This document shows, one piece after another, positions 1 to 9,119 of a DNA stretch of 64,000 nucleotides. Within the stretch, counting starts at the first letter, position 1. Every line of letters begins with the position of its first letter. The stretch is taken from NCBI RefSeq assembly GCF_000720425.1, contig NZ_JOAJ01000002.1, positions 124,001 to 188,000 of the forward strand, read 5' to 3'. The position numbers and the translations under genes are program-made. Source of the DNA: Nocardia rhamnosiphila NBRC 108938. GTDB lineage: Bacteria > Actinomycetota > Actinomycetes > Mycobacteriales > Mycobacteriaceae. The notes under the pieces are model-generated. The model searched no databases. It saw only the letters and a list, made by a program, of their open reading frames with translations, and was not told the origin of the DNA.

Positions 1-126
1 GGCGGGCGCGACCTTGTCGGGCGCGTTGAGCACATTGGAGACGGTGCCGACCGAGACCGACGCCGCGGCGGCGACCTCCCGCATGCTCACCACCGGCGCC
101 GGCACCTCCTCTGTCCGCGCAGGCAT
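1..126 (-). CDS. LacI-family transcriptional regulator, N-terminus only (cut by window edge)
   Basis: Only the first 42 codons lie in the window. They encode a typical LacI helix-turn-helix: MREVAAAASVSVGTVSNVLN at about residues 14-33, followed by a Pro-Asp-Lys-Val hinge start. LacI-family proteins bind a palindromic operator as dimers and release it when a sugar binds the C-terminal domain, which is not visible here. The gene starts 13 bp after the lactate-oxidase-type gene on the same strand, so it is the last visible gene of the rhamnose operon. I infer that it represses that operon through the TTGAAACGTTTCAA palindrome at 7888-7901. The ATG at 126 is the simplest start; an internal ATG at residue 14 is possible but would leave little before the HTH. 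Confidence 0.8.
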   Translation of the reverse strand, partial: MPARTEEVPAPVVSMREVAAAASVSVGTVSNVLNAPDKVAPA

Positions 127-139
127 CGCCGCGGCCTGC

Positions 140-1387
140 TCACCCTCGATCTTGGCCGGGTATCGGGCGCGGGGCAAGCCTGGTCAGCTGGGTCACATGC
201 TGTGGTGTCAGTTCCTCCAGGCAGGTGACGCCGAGCAACCGCATGGTGCGCTCGACCTGGCCGGTGAGGATGTCCACCGCTCGGTTCACCCCGGCTTCGC
301 CGCCGGCCATCAGGCCGTAGAGGTAGGCGCGGCCGATGAGGGTGAAACGGGCTCCGAGCGCTATCGCGGCCACGATATCGGCGCCGGACATGATGCCGGT
401 ATCGAGGACGATCTCGGTGTCACGCCCGAGTTCCCGGGCGACCTCGGGCAGCAGGTGGAACGGTACGGGTGCCCGGTCCAGTTGGCGGCCGCCGTGGTTG
501 GAGAGCACGAGGCCGTCGACGCCGGTGTCCACCACCGCCCGGGCGTCGGCGAGGGTCTGGATGCCTTTGACGACCACCTTGCCGGGCCACTGGTCGCGGA
601 TCCACGCCAGGTCCTCGAAGTTCACCGTCGGGTCGAACATGGAGTCGAGCAGCTCTGCCACGGTGCCCGACCAGCGGTCCAGCGAGGCGAAGGCCAGCGG
701 TTCGGTGGTGAGGAAGTCGATCCACCAGCGCGGCCGGGGCAATGCGTCGAGCACGGTGGACGGGGTGAGCGCGGGAGGGATCGACATTCCGTTGCGGGTG
801 TCGCGCAGGCGGGCACCGGCGACGGGTACGTCCACCGTGACCAGCAGGGTGTCGAAGCCCGCGGCGGCGGCGCGCTCGACCAGCGCCATGGAGCGGTCGC
901 GGTCCTTCCACATGTAGAGCTGGAACCAGTTACGGCCGTGCGGGTTCGCCGCGGCCACATCCTCGATGGAGGCGGTACCCATGGTGGAGAGCGAGAACGG
1001 GATCCCGGCGCGGCCCGCCACCCGGGCGCCCGCGTATTCGCCCTCGGTCTGCATCATCCGGGTGAAGCCGGTGGGGGCGATACCGAACGGCAGCGACACC
1101 GGTCCACCGAGGACTTCCCACCCGGTGGTGACCTTGGCGACGTCGCGCAGGATCGCCGGATGGAATTCGATATCGAGGAACGCCTGCCGCGCACGGTTCA
1201 GGGAGATCTCACCTTCCGCGGCGCCGTCGGTGTAGTCGAAGGCGGCGCGCGGGGTGCGCCTCTTGGCGATACGGCGGAGGTCCTCGATGGTGAGCGCGGC
1301 GTCGAGCCGCCGCTGCACGCCCATGCGCGGCTTCTTGAACTGCATCAGCGGCGCGAGGTCACGGGGTGTGGGTAGTTGTCGTTTCAT
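140..1387 (-). CDS. lldD: FMN-dependent alpha-hydroxy-acid oxidase/dehydrogenase (LldD-like)
   Basis: This 415-residue protein belongs to the FMN-dependent L-lactate dehydrogenase/glycolate oxidase family. It is a TIM-barrel enzyme that oxidises 2-hydroxy acids such as L-lactate to pyruvate. Family hallmarks are YTDGAAEGE near residue 50, PFGIAPTGF in the first barrel strand, and the catalytic histidine in SNHGGRQLD near residue 295, followed by [10 protein letters not shown] and GRAYLYGL. The start is ATG 1387, which overlaps the kinase stop codon by one base, so the two are coupled. The upstream fused aldolase/dehydrogenase should release L-lactate from L-lactaldehyde, so this enzyme plausibly carries rhamnose carbon on to pyruvate. 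That substrate is inferred from context; mandelate or another 2-hydroxy acid cannot be excluded. Confidence 0.88.
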   Translation of the reverse strand: MKRQLPTPRDLAPLMQFKKPRMGVQRRLDAALTIEDLRRIAKRRTPRAAFDYTDGAAEGEISLNRARQAFLDIEFHPAILRDVAKVTTGWEVLGGPVSLPFGIAPTGFTRMMQTEGEYAGARVAGRAGIPFSLSTMGTASIEDVAAANPHGRNWFQLYMWKDRDRSMALVERAAAAGFDTLLVTVDVPVAGARLRDTRNGMSIPPALTPSTVLDALPRPRWWIDFLTTEPLAFASLDRWSGTVAELLDSMFDPTVNFEDLAWIRDQWPGKVVVKGIQTLADARAVVDTGVDGLVLSNHGGRQLDRAPVPFHLLPEVARELGRDTEIVLDTGIMSGADIVAAIALGARFTLIGRAYLYGLMAGGEAGVNRAVDILTGQVERTMRLLGVTCLEELTPQHVTQLTRLAPRPIPGQDRG

Positions 1388-2838
1388 CAGCCTGCTTTCC
1401 TGACGGGTTCGGTGCGTGGCTCGTACCGCTGCGGCGGGAACGCCGCGGTCACCTCGGCGCGCAGCGCGTCCACATCGCCGTGCAGCAGGCCGTGTGTGCG
1501 GGCCTGCACCAGAATATTTCCGAGCGAGGTCGCCTCGACGGGACCGGCCAGTACCGGGACACCGGCGTGCTCGGCCAGCAACCGGCACAGCAGCCGGTTG
1601 CGGGCGCCGCCGCCCACCAGGTGGATCGTGCGCACCGGAATGCCGGTCAGCTCCTCGGCGGTCCGCACTCCGGCGGCGAAGGCGGCGGCCAGGCTCTCCA
1701 CGATGGCACGCACCATCGGGACGGGGCCGTCCGGCGCCGGAAGTGCCCGGGTCGTGTACCAGCCGGCGATCCGGGCGGGCATATCGCCGGGGGTGAGGAA
1801 CATAGTGTCGTCCACGTCGAATACGGCCGCCGGGGCGGGGGCGTCGGCAGCCGCGGCGAGCAGTCGGGCGAGGTCCACTGTGGTATCGGTGCGCTGCCAG
1901 TGCCGGACCGACTCGCTGAGCAGCCATAAACCCATGACATTGCGCAGGTAGCGGGTGCGCCCGTCGAGTCCGGCCTCGTTGGTGAAGTTGGCTTCCCGTC
2001 CGGCCGCCGAGATCAGCGGCGCGGGCAGTTCCACACCGACCAGCCCCCAGGTGCCGCAGGAGATATAGGCGGCGGTGTCGGGCGTCATCGGTACCGCGGC
2101 CACGGCGGATGCCGTGTCGTGTGAGGCGACGGTGCTCAGCGTCAATGCCCGGTCCAGCCCGAAAGCCGCTGCTACTCCGGGTAGTACCGGGCCCAGCGTC
2201 GTGCCGGGCTCCACCACGTCCGGGAAGAGGTCCGGCAGCCCCAGCCGGGTCCGTAGCTCGTCGTCCCAGCGCCCGTCCAACCCGAGCAGTCCGGTGGTGG
2301 AGGCGTTGGTGCGTTCGGTGACCCGGACACCGGTCAGCCAGTAGCCCAGCAGGTCCGGGATGAGCAGGGCCTCGTCCGCGGACTCGAGTGCGCCCCGGAG
2401 TCGATCGGTGGCGAGCTGGTAGATCGTGGTGAAGGGCAGGAACTGCAGTCCGTTCCGGCGGTACAGTTCGTCCGGGTGCACGACCGCATGTACTGCCGCC
2501 ATACCGGCGGCCGAACGCGTGTCGCGATAGTGGTAGGGCAGCCCGAGTGGCGCGCCGTGCCGGAGCAGACCGTAATCGATTGCCCACGAGTCGATCCCGG
2601 CGCCCAGCAGGCCCGGCTCCAGCCGGGCGGCCTCGGCAAGGCCGCGTCCGATATGCCGGTACAGACCGGGGAGATCCCAGTGCAGCGCCTCTCGATCGCC
2701 GTGCCACAGCGGCAGCGGGTCGTTGGCGAACCGGGCGACCTGCCGCATGGCGATGCGGCCGGGACCGACCCGGGCCAGCATGACCCGGCCGCTGGTGGCA
2801 CCGAGATCGACGGCGGCGACCGCGCCGGTGGCGCTCAT
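1387..2838 (-). CDS. rhaB: Rhamnulokinase (FGGY family)
   Basis: This 483-residue FGGY-family sugar kinase probably phosphorylates L-rhamnulose to rhamnulose-1-phosphate in the cytoplasm. The N-terminal phosphate loop [10 protein letters not shown] is at residues 11-20. SHDTASAV is in the middle, and the C-terminal ATPase signature includes [15 protein letters not shown]. The length agrees with bacterial RhaB (about 480-490 residues). The start chosen is ATG 2838, which overlaps the stop of the upstream aldolase fusion as ATGA; the open frame continues 25 codons further but only inside that gene. Among FGGY kinases, the rhamnulokinase assignment rests mainly on the neighbouring isomerase, mutarotase and aldolase. 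Confidence 0.9.
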   Translation of the reverse strand: MSATGAVAAVDLGATSGRVMLARVGPGRIAMRQVARFANDPLPLWHGDREALHWDLPGLYRHIGRGLAEAARLEPGLLGAGIDSWAIDYGLLRHGAPLGLPYHYRDTRSAAGMAAVHAVVHPDELYRRNGLQFLPFTTIYQLATDRLRGALESADEALLIPDLLGYWLTGVRVTERTNASTTGLLGLDGRWDDELRTRLGLPDLFPDVVEPGTTLGPVLPGVAAAFGLDRALTLSTVASHDTASAVAAVPMTPDTAAYISCGTWGLVGVELPAPLISAAGREANFTNEAGLDGRTRYLRNVMGLWLLSESVRHWQRTDTTVDLARLLAAAADAPAPAAVFDVDDTMFLTPGDMPARIAGWYTTRALPAPDGPVPMVRAIVESLAAAFAAGVRTAEELTGIPVRTIHLVGGGARNRLLCRLLAEHAGVPVLAGPVEATSLGNILVQARTHGLLHGDVDALRAEVTAAFPPQRYEPRTEPVRKAG

Positions 2839-4871
2839 CGCAGAAACGCCGCGGCGACCCCGGCGTCGACCGGCACGTGCAGACCGGTGGTGTGCGAGAA
2901 ATCCGGACTGCACAGCGCGAACGCGGCATTGGCGATGTGTTCGGGCAGCACTTCCCGCTTGAGCAGGGTGCGCTGGGCGTAGAAGGCGCCCAGTTCGGAC
3001 TCCGCCACGCCGTACACGGCGGCACGCTGCGCACCCCAGCCGCCGGCGAAGATTCCGGAGCCGCGCACCACGCCGTCGGGGTTGATGCCGTTCACCTTGA
3101 CGCCGTGCTCACCGAGTTCGGCGGCCAGCAGCCGCACCTGGTGCGCCTGATCGGCCTTGGCGGCGGAATAGGCGATATTGTTCGGCCCGGCGAAGACCGA
3201 GTTCTTCGACGAGATGTAGAGGATGTCGCCGCCCATGCGCTGATCGATCAGCGCCCGCGCCGCTGCCTTGGACACCAGGAACGAGCCCTTGGCCATGACG
3301 TCGTGCTGCAGGTCCCAGTCCGCCTCGGTGGTCTCCAGCAGCGATTTCGACAGCGAGAGACCGGCATTGTTGACCACCAGGTCCAGCCCGCCGAATGCCA
3401 GCACTGCCGCGTCCACCGCGGCCCGGACTTCTGCCTCATCGGTGACATCGGCGCCGATACCGACCGCCACATCGGCCGAACCGATCTCGGCCGCGACCTC
3501 GACGGCCTTCGCCGCGTCGCGGTCGGCGATCACCACGCAGGCGCCCTCCGCGGCCAGTCGCTGCGCGATGGCCTTGCCGATTCCGGACGCCGCGCCGGTG
3601 ACCAGTGCGATCCTGGTGGCGAGGGGCTTGGGCGCCGGTCGCCGTGCCAGCTTGGCTTCCTCGAGTGCCCAGTACTCGATACGGAATTTCTCCGACTCGT
3701 CGATCGGCCGGTACCGGGACACCGACTCGGCGCCGCGCATCACATTGATCGCGTTCAGGTAGAACTCACCGGCCACCCGCGCGGTCTGCTTGTCCGAGCC
3801 GTAGCTGAACATGCCGACGCCCGGGATGAGCACGATCGCCGGGTCGGCACCGCGCATGGCCGGCGAATCCTGGTCGGCGTGTCGCTCGTAGTAGGCGCGG
3901 TACTCCGCCCGGTAGGTCTCGTGCAGCTCGGCGAGCCGCTGCGTGCACTGCTCGATCGAGGCATCGGCGGGCAGGTCCAGCACCAGCGGCGCGACCTTGG
4001 TGCGCAGGAAGTGATCCGGGCAGCTGGTACCCAGTGCGGCCAGTCGCGGATGCTCGGCGCGGGAGAGGAAGTCGAGCACCGGCGCGGTATCGGTGAAATG
4101 CCCGACCTGGCGGCGGTCGGTGGAGGCCAGCCCGCGCAGGAACGGCGCCAGCGCCGCCGCCTTCGCCCGGCGCCGCGACTCCGGCAGCGCCTCGTATCCG
4201 GGCAGCACCGGCCCGAACGGTTCCGCCTTCCCGTTCGCTGCCAGGAAGCGCTCGATGGTGTCGATGATCTCCCGCGAATGCGCCTCGGCCTCGTCGGAGG
4301 TATCGCCCCACGCGGTGATGCCGTGCCCGCCGAGGATCGTGCCGACGGCCTGGGGGTTGCGCCGGCGGATCTCGGCGATATCGAGGCCGAGCTGGAAACC
4401 GGGGCGCCGCCACGGCACCCACACCACCCGGTCGCCGAAGATCTTCTCGGTCAGCTCCGGGCCGTCCACGGCGGTGGCCAGCGCGATCCCGGAGTCGGGG
4501 TGCAGATGATCCACGTGCGCCGCCTCCACCAGGCCGTGCATGGCGGTGTCGATGGAGGGGGCGGCCCCGCCGCGGCCGTGCAGGGTGTAGTCGAACGCGG
4601 CGACCATCTCGTCCTCACGGTCCACACCCGGGTAGACGCCGGTCAGGGCACGCAGGCGATCCAGCCGCAGCACCGCCAGGCCGGCCTCGGTGAGTGTGCC
4701 GAGGTCGCCGCCGGAGCCCTTGACCCACATCAGCTCGACGGGCTCGCCGGTCACCGGGTCGGTGTCGGTGCCCTTGGCGGAGGTGTTGCCGCCCGCGTAG
4801 TTGGTGTTCTTCGGGTCGGCGCCGAGCCGGTTGGACCGGGCGACGAGTTCCGCGACCGTGGGGTGGGTCAT
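2835..4871 (-). CDS. rhaD: Bifunctional rhamnulose-1-phosphate aldolase/short-chain dehydrogenase
   Basis: This 678-residue protein has two fused domains. The first 410 or so residues are a class II aldolase domain with the metal-binding [10 protein letters not shown] segment and [10 protein letters not shown]. From about residue 420 comes a short-chain dehydrogenase domain with the nucleotide loop [13 protein letters not shown], and the catalytic YSAAK. Fusions of this type cleave rhamnulose-1-phosphate to dihydroxyacetone phosphate and L-lactaldehyde and oxidise the aldehyde to L-lactate. The start is ATG 4871, preceded by the strong ribosome site AAAGAGGAAA. The gene lies 34 bp after the isomerase and overlaps the kinase start by 4 bp. 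The role is well supported by family and context. Confidence 0.92.
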   Translation of the reverse strand: MTHPTVAELVARSNRLGADPKNTNYAGGNTSAKGTDTDPVTGEPVELMWVKGSGGDLGTLTEAGLAVLRLDRLRALTGVYPGVDREDEMVAAFDYTLHGRGGAAPSIDTAMHGLVEAAHVDHLHPDSGIALATAVDGPELTEKIFGDRVVWVPWRRPGFQLGLDIAEIRRRNPQAVGTILGGHGITAWGDTSDEAEAHSREIIDTIERFLAANGKAEPFGPVLPGYEALPESRRRAKAAALAPFLRGLASTDRRQVGHFTDTAPVLDFLSRAEHPRLAALGTSCPDHFLRTKVAPLVLDLPADASIEQCTQRLAELHETYRAEYRAYYERHADQDSPAMRGADPAIVLIPGVGMFSYGSDKQTARVAGEFYLNAINVMRGAESVSRYRPIDESEKFRIEYWALEEAKLARRPAPKPLATRIALVTGAASGIGKAIAQRLAAEGACVVIADRDAAKAVEVAAEIGSADVAVGIGADVTDEAEVRAAVDAAVLAFGGLDLVVNNAGLSLSKSLLETTEADWDLQHDVMAKGSFLVSKAAARALIDQRMGGDILYISSKNSVFAGPNNIAYSAAKADQAHQVRLLAAELGEHGVKVNGINPDGVVRGSGIFAGGWGAQRAAVYGVAESELGAFYAQRTLLKREVLPEHIANAAFALCSPDFSHTTGLHVPVDAGVAAAFLR

Positions 4872-4905
4872 GACAGAAATTTCCTCTTTCTGGTGGTCGG
4901 TGTGG

Positions 4906-6093
4906 TCAGGCGCCCCAGGAGGCGGCGGGCCCGGTGCGTTCGGCGGCGAGCCGCTGCTGCTGTCCGGACCGGGCGTAGGCGGCCATCGGGTCCTCCGGCA
5001 GGCCGCGCTCGGCGCGCCGCGCCGCCAGTCGCGGCCGGACATCGGTGTAGAAGGCGTCCATGAACAGGGCGTTGGCGCCGAGCACATCGCCGGACTCCTG
5101 CGCGGCGGTGAGCGCGTCGAGATCGACCAGCGCGGCCCGCGCGGTCATCTCCTCGACATTGAGCACCGAGCGGAGCTGGCCGGGGATCTTGTCCTCGATG
5201 TTGTGGCACTGGTCCAGCATCAGGGCCACCCCGTTCTCCGGCGCCAGTCCGCCGCCGCGCAGGACCTCGAACAGGATGCGGAACAGCTGGAACGGATCGG
5301 CGGCGCCGACGATGAGGTCGTCGTCGGCGTAGAAGCGGGAGTTGAAGTCGAACGATCCCAGCTTCCGCAGCCGCAGCAGCTGCGCCACGATGAACTCGAT
5401 ATTGGTGCCCGGCGCGTGATGGCCGGTGTCCAGGCAGACCACCGCCCGCTCCCCCAACGCGCTGACCTGGGCGTAGGCAGTACCCCAGTCCGGTACATCG
5501 GTCATGTACATGGCCGGCTCGAAGAATTTGTACTCGAGTACCAGCCGCTGGTCCGGGCCGACGTGTTGGTAGATGGTCGACAGCGATGCCGCGAGCCGGT
5601 CCTGGCGGCCCCGGATATCACCCTGTCCCGGGTAGTTGGTGCCGTCGGCGAGCCAGATCTTCAGGTCCCGGGAGCCGGTCTGCGCCATGACCTCCAGGCA
5701 GGCCAGGTGATGGTCGATCGCCTTCTGGCGGATCCGCTTGTCGGTGTGGGTCAGGCTGCCGAACTTGTAGTCGTCGTCCTGGAAGGTGTTGGAGTTGATC
5801 GTGCCCAGCCGCACGCCGAGGTCCGCGGCGTACCGGCCGAGTGCGGCATAGTCGTCGACCGTGTCCCACGGGATATGCAACGCCACGGCGGGCGCGAGAC
5901 CGGTGAGCCGGTGCACGGTGGCCGCGTCGGCGATCTTCTCCTGGACTGTGCGGGCGGTGCCGGGAGTGCCGAACACTTTGAACCGGGTACCGGAATTGCC
6001 GAAGGCCCAGGAGGGCAGTTCGATCGCCAGGGAGTCCAGGGCGGTGTCGAGGGACACGGGCGATATTCCTTTCGCAATGGACGGGTTCGACAT
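4906..6093 (-). CDS. rhaI: L-rhamnose isomerase (RhaI type)
   Basis: This 395-residue protein resembles the xylose-isomerase-like L-rhamnose catabolism isomerases of Pseudomonas and rhizobia, not the E. coli RhaA family. These metal-dependent TIM-barrel enzymes interconvert L-rhamnose and L-rhamnulose. Visible metal-site segments include LEYKFFEPAMYMTD, LDTGHHAPGTN and SFDFNSRFYADDDL. ATG 6093 is chosen because it follows the transporter stop by a single base; an upstream extension of 39 codons would run inside that gene. It is the third gene of the rhamnose operon. The family has relaxed sugar specificity in vitro, but the operon makes L-rhamnose the natural substrate. Confidence 0.92.
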   Translation of the reverse strand: MSNPSIAKGISPVSLDTALDSLAIELPSWAFGNSGTRFKVFGTPGTARTVQEKIADAATVHRLTGLAPAVALHIPWDTVDDYAALGRYAADLGVRLGTINSNTFQDDDYKFGSLTHTDKRIRQKAIDHHLACLEVMAQTGSRDLKIWLADGTNYPGQGDIRGRQDRLAASLSTIYQHVGPDQRLVLEYKFFEPAMYMTDVPDWGTAYAQVSALGERAVVCLDTGHHAPGTNIEFIVAQLLRLRKLGSFDFNSRFYADDDLIVGAADPFQLFRILFEVLRGGGLAPENGVALMLDQCHNIEDKIPGQLRSVLNVEEMTARAALVDLDALTAAQESGDVLGANALFMDAFYTDVRPRLAARRAERGLPEDPMAAYARSGQQQRLAAERTGPAASWGA

Positions 6094-6094
6094 C

Positions 6095-7459
6095 TCAGCG
6101 GCCTCCCACCGGGGCACCTTCGAGACCGTGACCGAGCCCGGTCTCGGGGAGCATCCCGGCGCTCGCGGATCCGGCACCCGGGCTGCCGTAACGCTCCTCC
6201 TCGATCTCACGCAGCGTCTTCCCTTGCGTGCGCGGGGCGAAGATCGCGCCGATCGCGAGGGCCACGGTGAGCAGGCCGATCAGCAGCAGACCGACCACGG
6301 TGAGCCCGGTGGCGGCGAGCATGGTCGGGAAGAAGTAACTCAGCAGGCCGGTCGCCGAGCGCACCACGAGGAACATGAAACCCTGCGCGCTGGCGCGGTA
6401 GGGAGTGGCGAAGAGTTCGCTGGTCCACAGGCTGTAGAAGGCCTGCGCACCGATACCGCTGGAGACGCCCCACAAGACCGCGAAGATCAGCAGCGTCGGC
6501 ATCCCGGCGTCGGTGAAGAACACCAGTACGCACCAGGCCAGCACACCGAGCGCCGCGCCGATCACATACAGCAGCCGCTGGGAGATCCGGTCGGCGTAGG
6601 CCATGAACCCGAAGTAGGTCGCCGCGACGGTGCAGCCCCACACCAGCACCTGCAGCAGGTTCTGCTGAACCGCGCTGTGTACCCCCGCGCTGTCGTAGAC
6701 CCGCGGCATGAAGATACCGGCCTGACCGGCGACGGTGTTCCAGAAACCGTAGATGCCCATCAGCACGAGCAAGGCGGTGATATTGATCCGGCGCGAGAAG
6801 AGCCCCCGCAACCCCTGTCCGCCGGTGGCCGACCGCACCGGCGCCACCGCACCGGATCCCGCTTCGTCCTGCCAGATCTTGGATTCGGTCAGACCCTGCC
6901 GGATCCACCAGACCACCGCCGCCACCACGAACAGGTGCAGGAAGATCAACCGTGACCCGAGCAACCCCATCGGCGCCAGCGCGGCGGCCAGGGCGAAACC
7001 GACCAACGGCCCGACCGACCAGGCGAGCTGCGCAGTGCCGACATGGCGGGCACGGTCGGTGGTGGGCGCCTGCTCGGCGATATAGGTCCAAGAGGCCGGC
7101 ACCCCCGCACCCACCGCGATACCGGTGATCACGAAGGCGGCCAGGAGCATCCCGAAGTTCATCGCGAACGTCGCGAGCAGCACTCCCGCCATGTACACCA
7201 GCAGGTCGTAGGTGTAGATCGCCTTACGTCCGAAGCGGTCGCACAGCGGTCCGCCGATACCCGCGCCGATCGCCGCGCCGAAGGCATTGGCACTCAATGC
7301 GGCCAGCAGTCCGACGGCGAAATTACTGATGCCGAACGCGTCCTGCCAGAAGGTCAGGCTCGTGGCGATGGCGATGATGGAACCCGCCTCGATGTAATTG
7401 GACATCGCGACGGATATCGTCGCTTTCCACCCGGTGGTGGTTCGTGCGCCTACCTTCAT
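6095..7459 (-). CDS. MFS sugar transporter, probable L-rhamnose carrier
   Basis: This 454-residue membrane protein has about twelve hydrophobic segments and the MFS loop motif GPLCDRFGRKAIYTYDLLVYM between helices 2 and 3. The second half carries YADRISQRLLYV and a cytoplasmic RTQGKTLREIEEERYG tail, which is common in sugar-proton symporters. The N-terminus NYIEAGSIIAIATSLTFWQ resembles metabolite:H+ symporters. It lies between the mutarotase and the isomerase in the rhamnose operon. I infer that it imports L-rhamnose across the inner membrane. The substrate is not provable from sequence alone, because this MFS subfamily also carries other sugars and acids. Confidence 0.85.
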   Translation of the reverse strand: MKVGARTTTGWKATISVAMSNYIEAGSIIAIATSLTFWQDAFGISNFAVGLLAALSANAFGAAIGAGIGGPLCDRFGRKAIYTYDLLVYMAGVLLATFAMNFGMLLAAFVITGIAVGAGVPASWTYIAEQAPTTDRARHVGTAQLAWSVGPLVGFALAAALAPMGLLGSRLIFLHLFVVAAVVWWIRQGLTESKIWQDEAGSGAVAPVRSATGGQGLRGLFSRRINITALLVLMGIYGFWNTVAGQAGIFMPRVYDSAGVHSAVQQNLLQVLVWGCTVAATYFGFMAYADRISQRLLYVIGAALGVLAWCVLVFFTDAGMPTLLIFAVLWGVSSGIGAQAFYSLWTSELFATPYRASAQGFMFLVVRSATGLLSYFFPTMLAATGLTVVGLLLIGLLTVALAIGAIFAPRTQGKTLREIEEERYGSPGAGSASAGMLPETGLGHGLEGAPVGGR

Positions 7460-7515
7460 GGTCTTCCTCGGGGTCTAGCAGGGTTCTCAGGGGGAAGTCG
7501 GGGCGAGCCGTCGGC

Positions 7516-7869
7516 TCAGTCCAGGTGGAAGTACTCGGTGAGGCGGTGCATCGTCTGGTCCGGCCGCGCACCCGGCTCCCCCGGCACGACCGCGGGCGCC
7601 TGAAAGTATTCGGCCATCGTCGCCTGCCAGCGCGTATTGACCTCGGTGGCCGCCATCGCGGCCTGGGCCCGCGCGAAGTCCGGCGTCTCCAGGTAGCCCA
7701 CGACCAGGCCGTCTTCCGGCCGGAGGAACAGCGAGTAGTTCGTCCAACCCGCCGCTCGCAGCGCATCCAGCATGTCCGGCCACACCGTGGCGTGGGCGGC
7801 CAGATAGTCGTCGGTCCGTTCCGGACGCAAGGTCAGCAGGAAACAGACTCGTTCGATGGTATCGGGCAT
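7516..7869 (-). CDS. rhaM: L-rhamnose mutarotase
   Basis: This 117-residue protein of the RhaM/DUF718 family interconverts the alpha and beta anomers of L-rhamnose, so that the isomerase receives its preferred form. Characteristic segments are the histidine-tryptophan pair in HATVWPDMLDAL, NYSLFLRPEDGLVVGYLE, and WQATMAEYF. The length is close to the usual 104-115 residues. It is the first gene of the rhamnose operon. Its ATG lies 18 bp downstream of the palindrome at 7888-7901, so that operator probably covers the promoter or transcription start. Together with rhaI, rhaB and the aldolase fusion it defines the pathway with high confidence. Confidence 0.93.
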   Translation of the reverse strand: MPDTIERVCFLLTLRPERTDDYLAAHATVWPDMLDALRAAGWTNYSLFLRPEDGLVVGYLETPDFARAQAAMAATEVNTRWQATMAEYFQAPAVVPGEPGARPDQTMHRLTEYFHLD

Positions 7870-7887
7870 CGGGGTTCCGCCTCATCG

Positions 7888-7901
7888 TTGAAACGTTTCA
7901 A
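7888..7901. promoter_or_regulatory. LacI-type operator TTGAAACGTTTCAA upstream of the rhamnose operon
   Basis: TTGAAACGTTTCAA is a perfect 14-bp palindrome with the central CG typical of LacI-family operators. It lies 18 bp before the rhaM start. The operon ends in a LacI-family gene, so it is the natural target of that repressor. No convincing -35/-10 pair could be fixed around it. Confidence 0.8.
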
Positions 7902-8094
7902 TATGTGATCGGAGCCACCGTACGGCCTGATTGGTGACGCAGTCAACCCCCGCCCGTAACCGATCGGCATTCGAGAACGCGCTGCTTCCGTGCGCCGCCG
8001 GGGCGGCTCCCGGGCTCCCCGCACCGGACGCCTTCGCCCGAGCGGAGTGACCTCGCCGATGCGCCCGTCGCCGTCGATGATCGGCGACCCGGCC

Positions 8095-8850
8095 TCAGCG
8101 GAGGACGCCGGCGATCTCGCGGGCGGTGACTTTGGCGAGGTCGACGAAGAATGGAACCCGCTCGTCGATCATCAGCTCGACAGGCCCGCGCAGCCCGAGG
8201 GCGAACCGGACCTGTCCCGACTCGTCACCTATCGGCACACCGATGGTCCGGAATCCGTGCACGAGCTCTTCGTCGTTGAACGCGTAGCCGCGTTCCCGGG
8301 TATGAGCGAGTTCCTTGCCGAGCTGCACCGGCCCGGTGATCGATCGTGCGGTGCCACGGTCGTACGGCAACCGGGTCAACTCGTCCGCCCCGGTCTGCGC
8401 CCAGGCCAAGAGCACCTTGCCGAGTGCGCTGGCATGGAGGGGAAGCCGGAGGCCTTGTAGTTCATGGCCGTCCGCCTCGCGCCAGCTGCTGGTTCCCAGC
8501 AGCACGGCATCGTTACCGTGCCGCGCGGCGATGGACGCTTTGGCGCCCGTGATCCTCGCCAGCTCCTCGAGGTGCGGTTCCGCGAGGTGGATGCGGTGCT
8601 GCCGATAGGCGATCCGACCGTATTCGGCCAGCGCGGTCCCCAATCGGTACCGGCTGGGCGAGTCCATCTTGTCGAGGAAGCCTGCCTCGACAAGCGCGGA
8701 GAGCAGGCGATGGGTAGTGCTCACCGGCAGGTCCAGCCGCCGGGCGATCTCGGAGACACCGAGGTCTTCGCCGTTGCGGAAGCAGGCGAGGACGGCCAGC
8801 GCGCGCGTGACGGACTGGAGTTGGCCGGTGGCCGAGGATCTGGGCTCCAC
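8095..8850 (-). CDS. IclR-family transcriptional regulator
   Basis: This 251-residue protein has the two IclR domains. The N-terminal winged helix-turn-helix is at about residues 13-75 (RALAVLACFRNGEDLGVSEI, then LDLPVSTTHRLLSALVEAGF). The C-terminal GAF-like effector domain has HASALGKVLLAWAQTG and a DESGQVRFALGL core. IclR proteins repress or activate adjacent catabolic operons in response to a small molecule. The gene is divergent from the sulfonate-type transporter operon that starts at 9120. Two matching palindromes in the 269-bp gap are probable binding sites. I infer that it controls the organosulfur operon. It is read away from the rhamnose operon promoter, so control of that operon is less likely. 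Confidence 0.88.
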   Translation of the reverse strand: MEPRSSATGQLQSVTRALAVLACFRNGEDLGVSEIARRLDLPVSTTHRLLSALVEAGFLDKMDSPSRYRLGTALAEYGRIAYRQHRIHLAEPHLEELARITGAKASIAARHGNDAVLLGTSSWREADGHELQGLRLPLHASALGKVLLAWAQTGADELTRLPYDRGTARSITGPVQLGKELAHTRERGYAFNDEELVHGFRTIGVPIGDESGQVRFALGLRGPVELMIDERVPFFVDLAKVTAREIAGVLR

Positions 8851-8891
8851 ATGGTGAAGCTAGCACGGACGGCGAGCATTTCGGCCTTCAA

Positions 8892-8912
8892 ATTTTCCGT
8901 ATCGTGGAAAAT
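8892..8912. promoter_or_regulatory. Probable IclR operator 1 (TTTCC-N7-GGAAA)
   Basis: ATTTTCC and GGAAAAT are inverted 7-bp arms around a 7-base centre, 42 bp upstream of the IclR start. The core TTTCC-N7-GGAAA recurs at 9026-9042. The surrounding sequence is AT-rich compared with the genome, which suits a promoter, and AAATATTG occurs twice at 8909-8916 and 8930-8937. Confidence 0.6.
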
Positions 8913-9024
8913 ATTGGTTCACCCGCATCAAATATTGAATGCCCGTCGTGGCCCATATCCGGGTATTTTCGCGCCATTTCTGCACACTGTGGCGAACAAA
9001 CATATGCCCGGTTCCCGAGTCAAG

Positions 9025-9043
9025 CTTTCCGGTCAACGGAAAG
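9025..9043. promoter_or_regulatory. Probable IclR operator 2 (TTTCC-N7-GGAAA)
   Basis: CTTTCCGGTCAACGGAAAG has perfect 7-bp arms (CTTTCCG/CGGAAAG) around five bases and shares the TTTCC-N7-GGAAA core with the site at 8892-8912. The centres are 132 bp apart. It lies 77 bp before the binding-protein start at 9120, so it could govern that promoter. Confidence 0.55.
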
Positions 9044-9119
9044 GTAAGGGTGGGCACCTGCCTGGCTCCCGCATAGCTTCCTCGAGTACCAACCCTCACC
9101 CGACCAGGAGCCGATTCCG

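Noticed and set aside
14-1375. 453-codon plus-strand ORF opposite the LldD-like gene
   Set aside because: It is Gly/Arg/His-rich shadow translation of a clearly recognisable minus-strand flavoenzyme; high GC keeps such frames open.
1387-2913. Longer start for the rhamnulokinase
   Set aside because: The extra 25 residues overlap the upstream gene and lack homology; ATG 2838 fits the ATGA coupling and the kinase N-terminus.
2877-5063. 728-codon plus-strand ORF opposite the rhamnose aldolase fusion
   Set aside because: It has no domain resemblance and lies opposite a protein with intact catalytic motifs.
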